DNA of 64,000 nucleotides from CAIKMD01 sp963740675 (GTDB lineage: Bacteria; Pseudomonadota; Alphaproteobacteria; ATCC43930; CGMCC-115725), in contig CAVUFS010000010.1 of assembly GCA_963740675.1 (NCBI GenBank), forward strand, positions 108,193 to 172,192, read 5' to 3'. The notes under the pieces are model-generated. The model worked only from the letters and a program-made list of their open reading frames with translations. It had not been told where the DNA came from and made no database searches. The position numbers and the translations under genes are program-made. This document shows, piece after piece, positions 16,946 through 26,609 of this stretch (the first letter of the stretch is position 1; the number at the start of each line of letters is the position of its first letter).

Positions 16946-18226
16946 ATGGGCAAGGCACTCGACGGCGTTAAGGTTCTCGATTTCACCCATGTGCAATCGG
17001 GACCGACGTGTACGCAGCTTCTCGCTTGGTTCGGCGCCGACGTCATCAAGGTCGAGCGGCCGGGCGCGGGCGATGTCACGCGCGGCCAACTCCGCGACGT
17101 GCCGGGCGCGGACAGCCTTTATTTTACGATGCTCAATCACAACAAGCGCTCGATCACCATCGATGCGAAGAACCCGGTCGGTAAAGAGCTGATTGAAGGG
17201 CTGATGAAGACATGCGACGTGCTGGTCGAGAATTTCGGCCCCGGCGTGCTCGATCGCATGGGTTTCACCTGGGAGCGCATCCAGGAGATCAATCCGCGCC
17301 TCATCTACGCGTCGATCAAGGGCTTCGGCCCCGGGCCGTATGAGGACTGCAAAGTCTATGAGAATGTCGCGCAATGCACCGGCGGCTCGGCCTCGACCAC
17401 CGGCTTCCGCGAAGGCCCGCCGCTCGTCACCGGCGCGCAGATCGGCGACAGCGGCACGGGTTTGCATCTTTGCCTCGGTATTGTCACAGCGCTCTATCAG
17501 CGCACGATGACCGACAAAGGCCAGCGTGTCACGGTTGCGATGCAGGACGGCGTGCTCAATCTCTGCCGCGTGAAGCTGCGCGATCAGCAGCGTCTGAAAT
17601 CGGGGCCGCTCACCGAATACAGCCAATACGGTCAGAACATTCCCTTCGGCGAGGCGACGCCGCGCGCCGGCAATGATTCGGGTGGCGGCCAGCCGGGCTG
17701 GATCTTGAAATGCAAAGGCTGGGAGACGGATCCCAACGCCTATATCTATTTCATCACCCAGGCGCCGGTCTGGGCGGAAATCTGCAAGGTGATCGGCGAA
17801 GAGGGTTGGATCACCCATCCGGATTATGCCAAGCCCGATGCGCGGCTGCCGCGCTTGAAGCAGATCTTCGATCGCATCGAAGCTTGGACGATGTCCAAGA
17901 CCAAGTTCGAGGCGATGGATATCCTCAACCAATACGACATTCCCTGCGGTCCGATTCTCTCGATGAAAGAGCTCGCCGAGGAAAAGAGCCTGCGCGAGAC
18001 CGGCACGGTGGTCGAGGTCGAGCACCCGACGCGCGGCAAATATCTATCGGTCGGCAACCCGATCAAGCTTTCGGCCAGCCCGAGCGACGTCGTACGCTCG
18101 CCGCTCTTGGGAGAGCATACCGAGGAGATCATGCGCCAGGTGTTGCGTTACGACGACAAGCGCCTCGCCGAGGTGAAAGCCTCGGGCGCTGTGGGCGGCA
18201 CAGGCAAGGTCGCTGCTGCGGAATAA
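16946..18226 (+). CDS. frc: Formyl-CoA:oxalate CoA-transferase
   Basis: A 426-residue class III CoA transferase. It has the N-terminal VKVLDFTHVQSGPTC motif and the catalytic Asp in GAQIGDSGTG (equivalent to Asp169 of O. formigenes FRC). The SGGGQPGW glycine loop covers the active site, and the sequence ends with the PLLGEHTEEI motif. It moves CoA from formyl-CoA to oxalate, giving formate and the substrate of oxc. GGAGAGGG ends four bases before ATG 16946 and fixes the start; the frame is open further upstream. Together with oxc it forms the core oxalate degradation pair. Confidence 0.95.
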   Translation: MGKALDGVKVLDFTHVQSGPTCTQLLAWFGADVIKVERPGAGDVTRGQLRDVPGADSLYFTMLNHNKRSITIDAKNPVGKELIEGLMKTCDVLVENFGPGVLDRMGFTWERIQEINPRLIYASIKGFGPGPYEDCKVYENVAQCTGGSASTTGFREGPPLVTGAQIGDSGTGLHLCLGIVTALYQRTMTDKGQRVTVAMQDGVLNLCRVKLRDQQRLKSGPLTEYSQYGQNIPFGEATPRAGNDSGGGQPGWILKCKGWETDPNAYIYFITQAPVWAEICKVIGEEGWITHPDYAKPDARLPRLKQIFDRIEAWTMSKTKFEAMDILNQYDIPCGPILSMKELAEEKSLRETGTVVEVEHPTRGKYLSVGNPIKLSASPSDVVRSPLLGEHTEEIMRQVLRYDDKRLAEVKASGAVGGTGKVAAAE

Positions 18227-18337
18227 CGGCGTCCGTGCGGCTTTGTCGGCCCGCGTTGCGAAAGCGCGGGCAAATCCCAATTTCGCCGTAATTACCGGCA
18301 AGGCTCGGCGCGGTGGAGAGGGCGCGGGGCTAGAAAC

Positions 18338-20221
18338 GTGGGTTGGCGGAAGCGGCATTTTCGTAACGCGCGCGTGCGCGGGTACGTGTTCGTCCTCTGC
18401 CTGCTGGCGCTTGCGGTTGTCTCGGCGCACGCAAGCGACCCGCAGACCTACACCGTCGCGATCGACCAGACCGGCGACAAAACACTCGATGGTGCGTTGA
18501 GCGATGCCTCGCAGCTGCAAGCGCTCAATGACAAAGCGCCGGTCGGGCCTTTCGCGCTGATCACCCGCGCCAAGAACGACTATGACCGCGTGCAGACCGT
18601 GCTGCAGGCTTTCGGTTATTACAAAGCGACGGTGACCATCACGGTCGACGGCACCTCGATCAACGATACGAGCCTCGCCGATAAGCTCGATAAAGTGCCG
18701 AGCGGCCAATCCGTCGAAGCCAAGATCGCGATCGATAAGGGACCGCTCTTTCACTTGCGCAATATCCAGGTGCATGGCGACGGTCTGCCGCCCGATGCAG
18801 TGGCGAAGCTCGATCTGAAGCCGGGTCAGCCGGCGGTGGCGTCCGACGTTCTTGGTGCCGGAACGCGGCTGCTCACCGCGCTCGAAGAGGATGGCTACGC
18901 GCTCGCCAAAGTCGATCCGCCGATCGCGACGGAAGAAGCATCGGCGCTGTCGCTTGATGTCGTCTTCAACGCAACCCCTGGCAGACGCGCGACCATCGGT
19001 GCGATCGACTTCACCGGCCTGCACGATGTGAACGAGTTTTTCGTGCGCCGGCGGCTGCTGTTGCAGCAAGGCGAGCCGTATAAGCCGAGCAAGATCGACG
19101 CCGCGCGCCAAGATTTGCTCGCGCTCGGTGTCTTCTCTGGCGTCACGGTGAAGGCCAGCGACACGATCGCGGCCAATGGCAGCCTACCGGTCACTTTCGA
19201 TTTCCAGGAACGGCCGGCCCATGCCGTCGGCGTGACCGGCGCCTACTCCACCGATCTCGGCGCCAGCGCGAAAGTGAGCTGGTCCGATCGAAACCTCTTC
19301 GGCAATGCCGAGCAGCTCAATCTTTCTGCCGCCGCCACCGGCCTTGGCGGCACGGCGACGACCGACGTCGGCTACAACATAACCGGGCAATTCATCAAAC
19401 CGGATTTCCCGCGGCGCGATACATCGTTCCAATTCGACACCACCGCGCTGAAGCAGAGCTTGCAGGCTTATGACCAAACGGCCTTCATCGCCGGTCCGTC
19501 GCTGCATCGGAAATTCGGGCCGTTCTGGACCGGCACCATCGGAATCACCGGCGAGCGCGAGCACATCCTGCAAGAGCAGGTCGCCAGCGATTTCACCCTG
19601 GTCAGCCTGCCGTTCACCGCGAATTACGACAGCACCGGCCTCGCCGATCCGACGCTCGATCCGACGCATGGTATCCGCGCCGCTTTCATCGCGACGCCGA
19701 CGGAATCGCTGGGCCATCCGACCAGCACTTTCGCAATCCTGCAAGTCTCGGGCTCGACGTATTTTGATGTCGGCGACTGGGTTTTCGGCGCGAAGCCGGG
19801 GCGCAGCGTGCTCGCGTTCCGCGGACTCGTCGGCAGTGTCCAGGGCGCATCGCAATTCGAATTGCCGCCGGATCAGCGTTTCTATGGCGGCGGCAGCGGC
19901 ACCATCCGCGGCTTTAAATATCAATCGGTCGGGCCGCTCTTCCCGGACCTCAATCCGATGGGCGGCACAGCGATCGATGCCGGGACCGTCGAATACCGTC
20001 AGCGCTTCTTCGACAGCTTCGGCGCGGCCGTGTTCGTCGATGCCGGACAGGTCAGTGCGGATAACCGACCATTCTCCGGTACGGTGCGCATCGGAACCGG
20101 CGTCGGTTTGCGTTATTACACCCCTGTAGGTCCCATCCGGATCGACGTGGCGTTGCCGGTCAACCGGTCGCCGGGCGGCGACAAGTTCGAATTCTATATC
20201 GGGCTTGGTCAGGCTTTTTGA
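18338..20221 (+). CDS. tamA: TamA: outer-membrane BamA-family protein of the translocation and assembly module
   Basis: A 627-residue outer-membrane protein with a signal peptide (cleavage near SAHA-SD), three POTRA domains (about 35-310) and a C-terminal 16-strand barrel of the Omp85 type. The barrel contains the conserved GGGSGTIRGF motif near 525 (the VRGF/Y signature) and ends in an aromatic residue (GLGQAF). TamA works with TamB in building the outer membrane and moving phospholipid or autotransporters to it. The GTG at 18338 is the longest sensible start. Translation of tamB begins at the overlapping TTGA. Confidence 0.92.
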   Translation: MGWRKRHFRNARVRGYVFVLCLLALAVVSAHASDPQTYTVAIDQTGDKTLDGALSDASQLQALNDKAPVGPFALITRAKNDYDRVQTVLQAFGYYKATVTITVDGTSINDTSLADKLDKVPSGQSVEAKIAIDKGPLFHLRNIQVHGDGLPPDAVAKLDLKPGQPAVASDVLGAGTRLLTALEEDGYALAKVDPPIATEEASALSLDVVFNATPGRRATIGAIDFTGLHDVNEFFVRRRLLLQQGEPYKPSKIDAARQDLLALGVFSGVTVKASDTIAANGSLPVTFDFQERPAHAVGVTGAYSTDLGASAKVSWSDRNLFGNAEQLNLSAAATGLGGTATTDVGYNITGQFIKPDFPRRDTSFQFDTTALKQSLQAYDQTAFIAGPSLHRKFGPFWTGTIGITGEREHILQEQVASDFTLVSLPFTANYDSTGLADPTLDPTHGIRAAFIATPTESLGHPTSTFAILQVSGSTYFDVGDWVFGAKPGRSVLAFRGLVGSVQGASQFELPPDQRFYGGGSGTIRGFKYQSVGPLFPDLNPMGGTAIDAGTVEYRQRFFDSFGAAVFVDAGQVSADNRPFSGTVRIGTGVGLRYYTPVGPIRIDVALPVNRSPGGDKFEFYIGLGQAF

Positions 20222-23200
20222 CGAATGGCTTTTTGACAAAACGTGGCGCGCGCATAACGGCATCCATCATCGGCGTGGTCATCGGCCTGCCGCTGCTCGG
20301 GATTCTGTTCATCGTCGCTTTCGCGAATACCGGCGCCGGCCGCGCGACGATCGAGCAACTCGCGGCGAAATTCAGCGGCGGCACGGTGCAGATTCAGGGC
20401 TTGGGCGGCACTTTCCCGGGCGCGCTGCGCTTGGCTCATGCCGAAATCCGCGACAAGGGTGGCGCGTGGCTCACCCTCGACGACGTCGCGCTCGATTGGT
20501 CGCCGTTTCATCTGTTCGGCGGCGAAGCGAAGATCGATCGGCTAACCGCGGCGCATATTGTCGTCGCGCGCCTGCCCGAGAGCGAATTCCTCACCGAGCA
20601 AAAGCAAATCCAGCCCGCCGCCGCTGCGCATCGCGCTGGATGTACTGCGTGTCGACAAGCTCGATCTCGGCGCCGCGCTGGCCCACGCGCCGGCGAGCGT
20701 GAGCGTCAACGGGCATCTGCGCTTTGCGTCGCTGACCGATGGCGATGTCGCGCTCGATATCGAGCGCCTCGACGGGCAGGGTAGCTACAAGCTCACCGGC
20801 AAGACGAGCGACGACGGCGATAATGTCGCGCTCAATATCAGCGAGCCGTCGCATGGGCTCCTGGCCGAGCTATCCGGCCTGTCCGATCTCGGCGCCGTCT
20901 CGATCGCGGCGACCCTCGTCGGGCCGCGCAATGCCGAGCAGCTGGGCCTCGCGATGAAAGCCGGTGACCTCACCGGCAATGGCAAAGGCACCATCGATAT
21001 CAAAGGACAAAGCGTCGATCTCGATCTCACGATTGCCGCGCCGGCAATGGCACCGCGCCCCGATCTTCATTGGCAATCGGCAAATCTCGATCTGCATGTG
21101 CATGGCCCCTTCACCGGACCTGACGCGGCCGGCACGCTCGCGATCGCCGATCTTGCGGCTGGGGGCGCCAGCATCGGCAGCATCGCCGCCGATCTGCAAG
21201 GCAATCGCGGCAAGATCGATCTGAATGGCGTGCTCGAGCGCGTACACGTGCCGGGGCCGCAGCCTGATCTTTTCGCTGCCGCGCCGATCGCGTTGCAGGC
21301 CGAGGCGATACTCGATCAGCCGACACGCCCACTCACCTTCACGATCACGCACCCGCTGATCGGCGTGACTGGCGAGGCGCAGCTTGGCGGCGCGATGAGC
21401 GCCATCGCGACGGCGAGCCTTTCGAATCTCACGCCCCTTGCGGCGCTCGGCGGTGTGGCGGTCGAAGGCCATGGCGCGGTCGTCGCGAAAATCGTGCAAC
21501 AGGGCGAGACGATGCAGCTCTCGCTCGACGGCACGCTCGACATCACCGGCGGCGAGCCGATGGCGACGACGCTGATCGGCGAGAATGCGCCGCTCGCTGT
21601 CGCGGGCAGCATGACCGGCAGTGATTTCACGATTGATCGCGCGGCGATCGATGGCAAAGGCTTGCATGTCTCGGCGCATGGCAATTCGACCGGCGGCGCC
21701 GTCGATCTTGCCTGGGGTGCGACCCTCGCCAATCTCGCCGCGCTGGTGCCCAATCTCTCGGGGCCGCTCTCGGTCGAAGGCCGCTTGCACGGGCCGCAAG
21801 ACAATCTCACGCTGAATTTGCAAAGCCATGGCCAGATCGCGGTGCCCGGCGTGCCGTCGGGTCCGGTCGACGCGACGATCGACGCGACCGGCTTGCCGGC
21901 GCATCCCAATGGCCAGATCGATGTGCGCGGCCAGCTCGCCGGCGCGCCGATCACGCTCAGCAGCAAGGTCCAGCGTGGCGACGACGGCGGCACGCAAGTC
22001 ACGCTGAGCCGCGCGCAATGGAAAAGCGTCAATGCGCAAGGCGACCTGACGCTGCCGCAAGGCGCGGTCTTTCCGCTGGGACGCATGCAGCTTCGTGCGA
22101 CGCGCCTCGCCGATCTCGAGCCGCTGATCGGCATGCAGCTCGCCGGCAGCCTTGATGCGACGCTCGATACCGCCGATGCGGGCGGCAAGCCGCAAGCAAA
22201 GCTCCGTGCCGAGGCGCGCCAGCTCGCGGCGATGGGCGACAGGGTCGACCGCGCGACGCTCGAGGCGACGATCACCGATCCCGCGGGACGGCCGGTCACG
22301 GCGTCGCAGATCGTGCTGAACGGCATCACCGCCGCGAATGGCATCACCGGCAGCACCAAGATCGAGGCGAATGGCTCGCAAGAAGCGCTGGCGCTGCGGC
22401 TCTCCTCCGACCTCAACACGGCGGATGGCCCGGCGCATATCACCAGCGCAGCGACGGCGAACCTGCCAGAGCGCGTCCTGCAATTGACTGCGCTGCAAGC
22501 CGACTACCGCGGCGAGACAATCAAGCTGCTGGGGCCGGCGAAACTGCGCTTGGCGGACGGTATCGCCGTCGATCAGCTTCGTTTCGGCAGCGGTGCCGCG
22601 ACGCTGACCATCGCCGGTCAGATCGCGCCGAAACTACAGGCGACGGTCGCGCTGCGTAACGCGACGCCGGCGCTGGCGAAACCTTTCTTCCCCGATCTCA
22701 ATGGCGCAGGCACGCTCTCGGTTGACGCCAGGCTCAGCGGCACGCTCGCCGCGCCGGCGGGGACGATCCGCGCGACGGGGCGCGGTTTGCGCATCACCAA
22801 TGGCGCCGGCGGTGCACTGCCGCCCGCCGATCTCGATGCGAATGCGACGCTGCGCGGCGAGAGCGCACAGATTGATGTGCGTCTCGCCTCCGGCAGCAAT
22901 TTGCGGTTGCAGCTCACCGGCACCGCGCCGCTCAAACCCGACGCGCCGATAAATCTGCGCAGCACCGGCAATGTCAATCTCGTCCTACTCGATCCGTGGC
23001 TCACGGCGGAAGGTCGCAGCCTGCGCGGTCAGGTGACGCTCGATATCGCGGTCACCGGCACGATGGCGAGCCCGCGCGCGAGCGGCTCGGCGCGGATCGC
23101 CAATGGCTCGGTGCAGGATTTCGTGCAGGGCATACATATCACCGCGATCAACGGCTCGATCACGGCGGATGGCGACACGCTGCGGCTGACGCAATTCAGC

Positions 23201-24262
23201 GGCACGGCCGGCGATGGCACGATCGCGATTGCCGGCACGATCGGTGTCGCCGCGCCGATGCCGATCGATCTCACGATCACGGCGAACAACGCCAAGCCTC
23301 TGGCCAGCGATCTGCTCAACGCGACGCTGGATGCCAATCTCACGGTGAAAGGCGAGGTCGCGGGTGATCTCGCTTTGGGCGGGCGCATTCATGTCGACGA
23401 CGCCAATATCCAGATCCCCGACAAATTCCCGCAAAGCGTCGCCGTGCTTGATGTGCGCCGCCCCGGCGAGAAGCCGCCGCCACCCGCGCCGCCGAGCACG
23501 CCGATCGCGATCGATCTCACCATCGATGCGCCGCAGCAGGTCTTCGTGCGCGGCCATGGTCTCGATGCCGAGATGGGCGGTCAGTTGCATCTCGCCGGCA
23601 ACAGCGCCGCGCTCCAGGTCTCCGGCGGCTTCGATCTGCGCAACGGCAATTTCAGCCTCGCCGGGCAGACGCTCAATTTCACCAGCGGTCGCGTTGCGTT
23701 CGATGGTTACGGGCTGCAATCGAAGCTCGATCCGACGCTCGATTTCGTCGCGCAGAGCACGGCGAATGGCGTGACGGCCACGCTCAACATCACCGGCTAT
23801 GCCGATCAGCCGAAGATCCGACTTTCTTCGAGCCCCGATCTGCCGCAGGACGAAATCCTGGCGCAGCTGCTCTTTGGCCAAAGCGTGAAGCAGCTCACGC
23901 CATTCCAGGTGGTCCAGATCGCCCAGGCCCTGGCGGCGGTCACTGGTATCGGCGGCGGCAGCGATCCACTCGCCGCCGTGCGCAAAGGGCTGGGTCTCGA
24001 CCGGCTCTCGGTCGGCGCTGCCTCGGGCAGCGGGCCGGGCGCCACGGTCGAGGCCGGGAAATATGTTGCCAGTGGCATCTATGTCGGCACGAAACAAGGC
24101 ACTTCCGGCGGCACTCAGGCCCAAGTCCAGATCGATCTCACGAAACACTTAAAGCTCGAGACCCAGCTTGGCACCGGCGGCCAGCCGGCGACCGGCAGCG
24201 CGGTGACGCCGGATAACGACCCCGGCAGCAGCATTGGCCTCACCTACCAAATTGAATACTAG
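20218..24262 (+). CDS. tamB: TamB: inner-membrane-anchored AsmA-like bridge protein, apparent frameshift
   Basis: About 1347 residues when one extra base is removed. The first piece (TTG 20218, coupled to the tamA stop) has a signal anchor (GVVIGLPLLGILFIVAF) and the first beta-taco repeats up to VVARLPES. The rest runs in the next frame from about 20600 to 24262, starting PPPLRIALDVLRVDKLDLG. It ends with the TamB/DUF490 domain (SSPDLPQDEILAQLLFG) and a terminal aromatic residue. Total length is 3n+1, which fits a single insertion near 20600-20620 in an A/C-rich stretch. TamB spans the periplasm and, with TamA, carries lipids to the outer membrane. The rest of the gene is intact, so a sequence error is likely. 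Confidence 0.88.
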
Positions 24263-24395
24263 GGGCCAATTCGAATACTAAGGCGCTGGCGAGGCGGTGC
24301 TTCTCGCGGTGCAGCATCTTTACCTTCTCACGGTTCCGGCCTATGCCTAGGTGGTCGTTGGCTCCGAACCATTCGCGTGAGAGCGTTTTCCCGAC

Positions 24396-25592
24396 ATGAA
24401 CATCCATGAGTATCAGGCGAAAAGCCTGCTGCAGAAATTCGGCGTTGCTGTCCCGAAAGGCGGCGTTGCTTACACACCGCAAGAGGCCGAAAAAGTCGCG
24501 AAAGGTCTCGCCGGTCCCGTCTATGTCGTGAAGGCGCAAATCCACGCCGGCGGGCGCGGTGCGGGTCATTTCGCCGACAACCCGTCGGGCAAGGGCGGCG
24601 TGCGCGTCGTCAAATCGACCGATGATGTCGCCAAGGCCGCTGCCGATATGCTCGGCCATGTGCTGGTGACCAAGCAGACCGGTCCGAAGGGCCGCGAGGT
24701 CAAGCGCATCTATGTCGAGGAAGGCTGCGACATCAAACGCGAGCTTTATCTCGGCATGCTGATCGACCGCAAAACCTCGCGCATCACCGTGATGGGCTCG
24801 ACCGAAGGCGGCATGGAGATCGAAGAGGTTGCCGCCAAGCATCCGGAAAAAATTCTCCGCATCGCGATCGACCCCGTCACGGGCATGCAAGGCTTCCACG
24901 CCCGCGAGTTGGCTTTCGGCTTGGGCCTCGAAGGCAAGCAGGTCGCGGCCGCAACCAAATTCATGCTCGGCATGTACAAGGCTTTCACCAGCCTCGACGC
25001 GTCGATCGTCGAGATCAACCCGCTGGTCATAACTGGCGCCGGCGACGTGATCGCGCTCGATGCGAAGATGAACTTCGACGACAACGCACTCTTCCGTCAT
25101 CAAGATGTCGAAGAGATGCGCGACGAGGCCGAGGAAGACCCGACCGAGCTCGAAGCCGCCAAGCATCAGCTCAATTATGTGAAGCTCGACGGCAATATCG
25201 GCTGCATGGTCAACGGCGCTGGCCTTGCCATGGCGACGATGGACATCATCAAGCTCTATGGCGCGAGCCCAGCGAACTTCCTCGATGTCGGCGGCGGCGC
25301 AACGAAAGAGCGCGTCACCGCGGCCTTCAAGCTCATCCTCTCGGACGCGCATGTCGAAGGCATTCTCGTCAATATCTTCGGCGGCATCATGCGCTGCGAC
25401 GTGATCGCGGAAGGCATCGTCGCCGCGGCGCGCGAGGTCAGCCTGCATGTGCCGCTGGTCGTTCGCCTGGAAGGCACGAATGTGAAGCTTGGTAAAGAGA
25501 TTCTCGCGAAATCGGGTCTGCCGATCCTTTCCGCGGACGATCTCGCCGACGCGGCGGCCAAGATCACCAAAGCGGTTAAGGAGGCCGCCTGA
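24396..25592 (+). CDS. sucC: Succinyl-CoA synthetase, beta subunit
   Basis: A 398-residue ATP-grasp subunit starting MNIHEYQAK. KAQIHAGGRGAGHF lies in the nucleotide site, and GCMVNGAGLAMATMD and VNIFGGIMRCD form the C-terminal ligase part. It forms succinyl-CoA from succinate or the reverse in the citric acid cycle. The sequence matches standard alphaproteobacterial SucC rather than malate thiokinase MtkA. sucD follows with a one-base overlap. Unusually, mdh and sucAB are not adjacent. Confidence 0.95.
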   Translation: MNIHEYQAKSLLQKFGVAVPKGGVAYTPQEAEKVAKGLAGPVYVVKAQIHAGGRGAGHFADNPSGKGGVRVVKSTDDVAKAAADMLGHVLVTKQTGPKGREVKRIYVEEGCDIKRELYLGMLIDRKTSRITVMGSTEGGMEIEEVAAKHPEKILRIAIDPVTGMQGFHARELAFGLGLEGKQVAAATKFMLGMYKAFTSLDASIVEINPLVITGAGDVIALDAKMNFDDNALFRHQDVEEMRDEAEEDPTELEAAKHQLNYVKLDGNIGCMVNGAGLAMATMDIIKLYGASPANFLDVGGGATKERVTAAFKLILSDAHVEGILVNIFGGIMRCDVIAEGIVAAAREVSLHVPLVVRLEGTNVKLGKEILAKSGLPILSADDLADAAAKITKAVKEAA

Positions 25593-26470
25593 TGTCGGTC
25601 CTCGTCAATCGCGATACCAAAGTCATTTGCCAGGGCTTCACTGGCGCCCAGGGCACATTCCATTCCGAGCAGGCGATCGCCTACGGTACCAAGATGATGG
25701 GTGGCGTCACGCCCGGCAAAGGCGGGACGAAGCATCTCGACCTGCCGGTCTTCGACACGGTGAACCAAGCGGTCGCGAAGACCGGTGCCAATGCGACGGT
25801 GATCTATGTGCCGCCGCCGTTTGCCGCCGAGGCGATCCTCGAGGCGATCGACGCCGAGTTGCCGCTGATCGTCTGCATTACCGAAGGCATCCCGGTCATC
25901 GATATGGTGATGGTGAAGCGCGCGCTGACCGGCTCGAAGAGCCGGCTCATCGGCCCGAACTGCCCCGGCGTCATCACGCCCGATGAGTGCAAGATCGGCA
26001 TCATGCCGGGCCACATCCACAAGAGGGGCCATGTCGGCATCGTCTCGCGCTCCGGCACGCTGACCTATGAGGCGGTGGCGCAGACCACGGCCGCGGGGCT
26101 CGGCCAATCGAGCTGCGTCGGCATCGGTGGCGATCCGGTCAACGGCACGAATTTCATCGACGTGCTGGAGATGTTCCTCGCCGACCCCGAAACGGAATCG
26201 ATCATCATGATCGGCGAAATCGGCGGCACCGCCGAAGAGGAAGCCGCCGAGATGGTCAAGCGCAACAAGGTAAAAAAGCCGATGGTCGGCTTCATCGCTG
26301 GCGCGACGGCGCCCCCGGGTCGCCGTATGGGCCATGCCGGCGCGATCATCTCGGGCGGCAGCGGCACGGCTTCCAGCAAGATGGACGCGATGAAGAGCGC
26401 GGGCATCATGGTCGCGGATTCGCCGGCTGCCTTGGGCTCGACCATGGTTGAGCGGCTCAAGGCCAAATAG
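25592..26470 (+). CDS. sucD: Succinyl-CoA synthetase, alpha subunit
   Basis: A 292-residue subunit with a CoA-binding N-terminal domain (MSVLVNRDTKVICQGFTGAQG). It also has the IGPNCPGVITP motif and the phosphohistidine site GHAGAI near residue 250. Together with SucC it forms the citric-cycle ligase. The next gene starts 139 bases later and encodes formate dehydrogenase, with a hairpin between them. The placement in an oxalate block may simply be a neighbourhood effect; CoA supply to the oxalate transferase is a possible link. Confidence 0.95.
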   Translation: MSVLVNRDTKVICQGFTGAQGTFHSEQAIAYGTKMMGGVTPGKGGTKHLDLPVFDTVNQAVAKTGANATVIYVPPPFAAEAILEAIDAELPLIVCITEGIPVIDMVMVKRALTGSKSRLIGPNCPGVITPDECKIGIMPGHIHKRGHVGIVSRSGTLTYEAVAQTTAAGLGQSSCVGIGGDPVNGTNFIDVLEMFLADPETESIIMIGEIGGTAEEEAAEMVKRNKVKKPMVGFIAGATAPPGRRMGHAGAIISGGSGTASSKMDAMKSAGIMVADSPAALGSTMVERLKAK

Positions 26471-26490
26471 TAACTCGAAAATCGCCTAGA

Positions 26491-26515
26491 GCCTGCCCAT
26501 GTATCGTGGGCAGGC
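26491..26515 (+). terminator. Hairpin after sucD, probable terminator or processing site
   Basis: A perfect 9-base stem GCCTGCCCA/TGGGCAGGC encloses a 7-base loop 20 bases past the sucD stop. There is no strong T-run after it, so it may act as a processing or stability element instead of a full terminator. Confidence 0.5.
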
Positions 26516-26609
26516 AAATTCCCACGTTCTCTTTTGCCCCCGACGGTTGAGTTTCAGCCGGCGGCGGGCCTAACGTGCTCTGGCTAACTGAGTGGCCAGC
26601 GGCGAGTTC

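Noticed and set aside
20870..22498. Open frame of 542 codons opposite tamB
   Set aside because: Mirror frame of the beta-rich tamB repeats, with repetitive Arg/Asp composition.
24396..26470. Malate thiokinase (mtkAB) instead of sucCD
   Set aside because: The sequences match standard alphaproteobacterial SucC and SucD, and no serine-cycle genes are adjacent.
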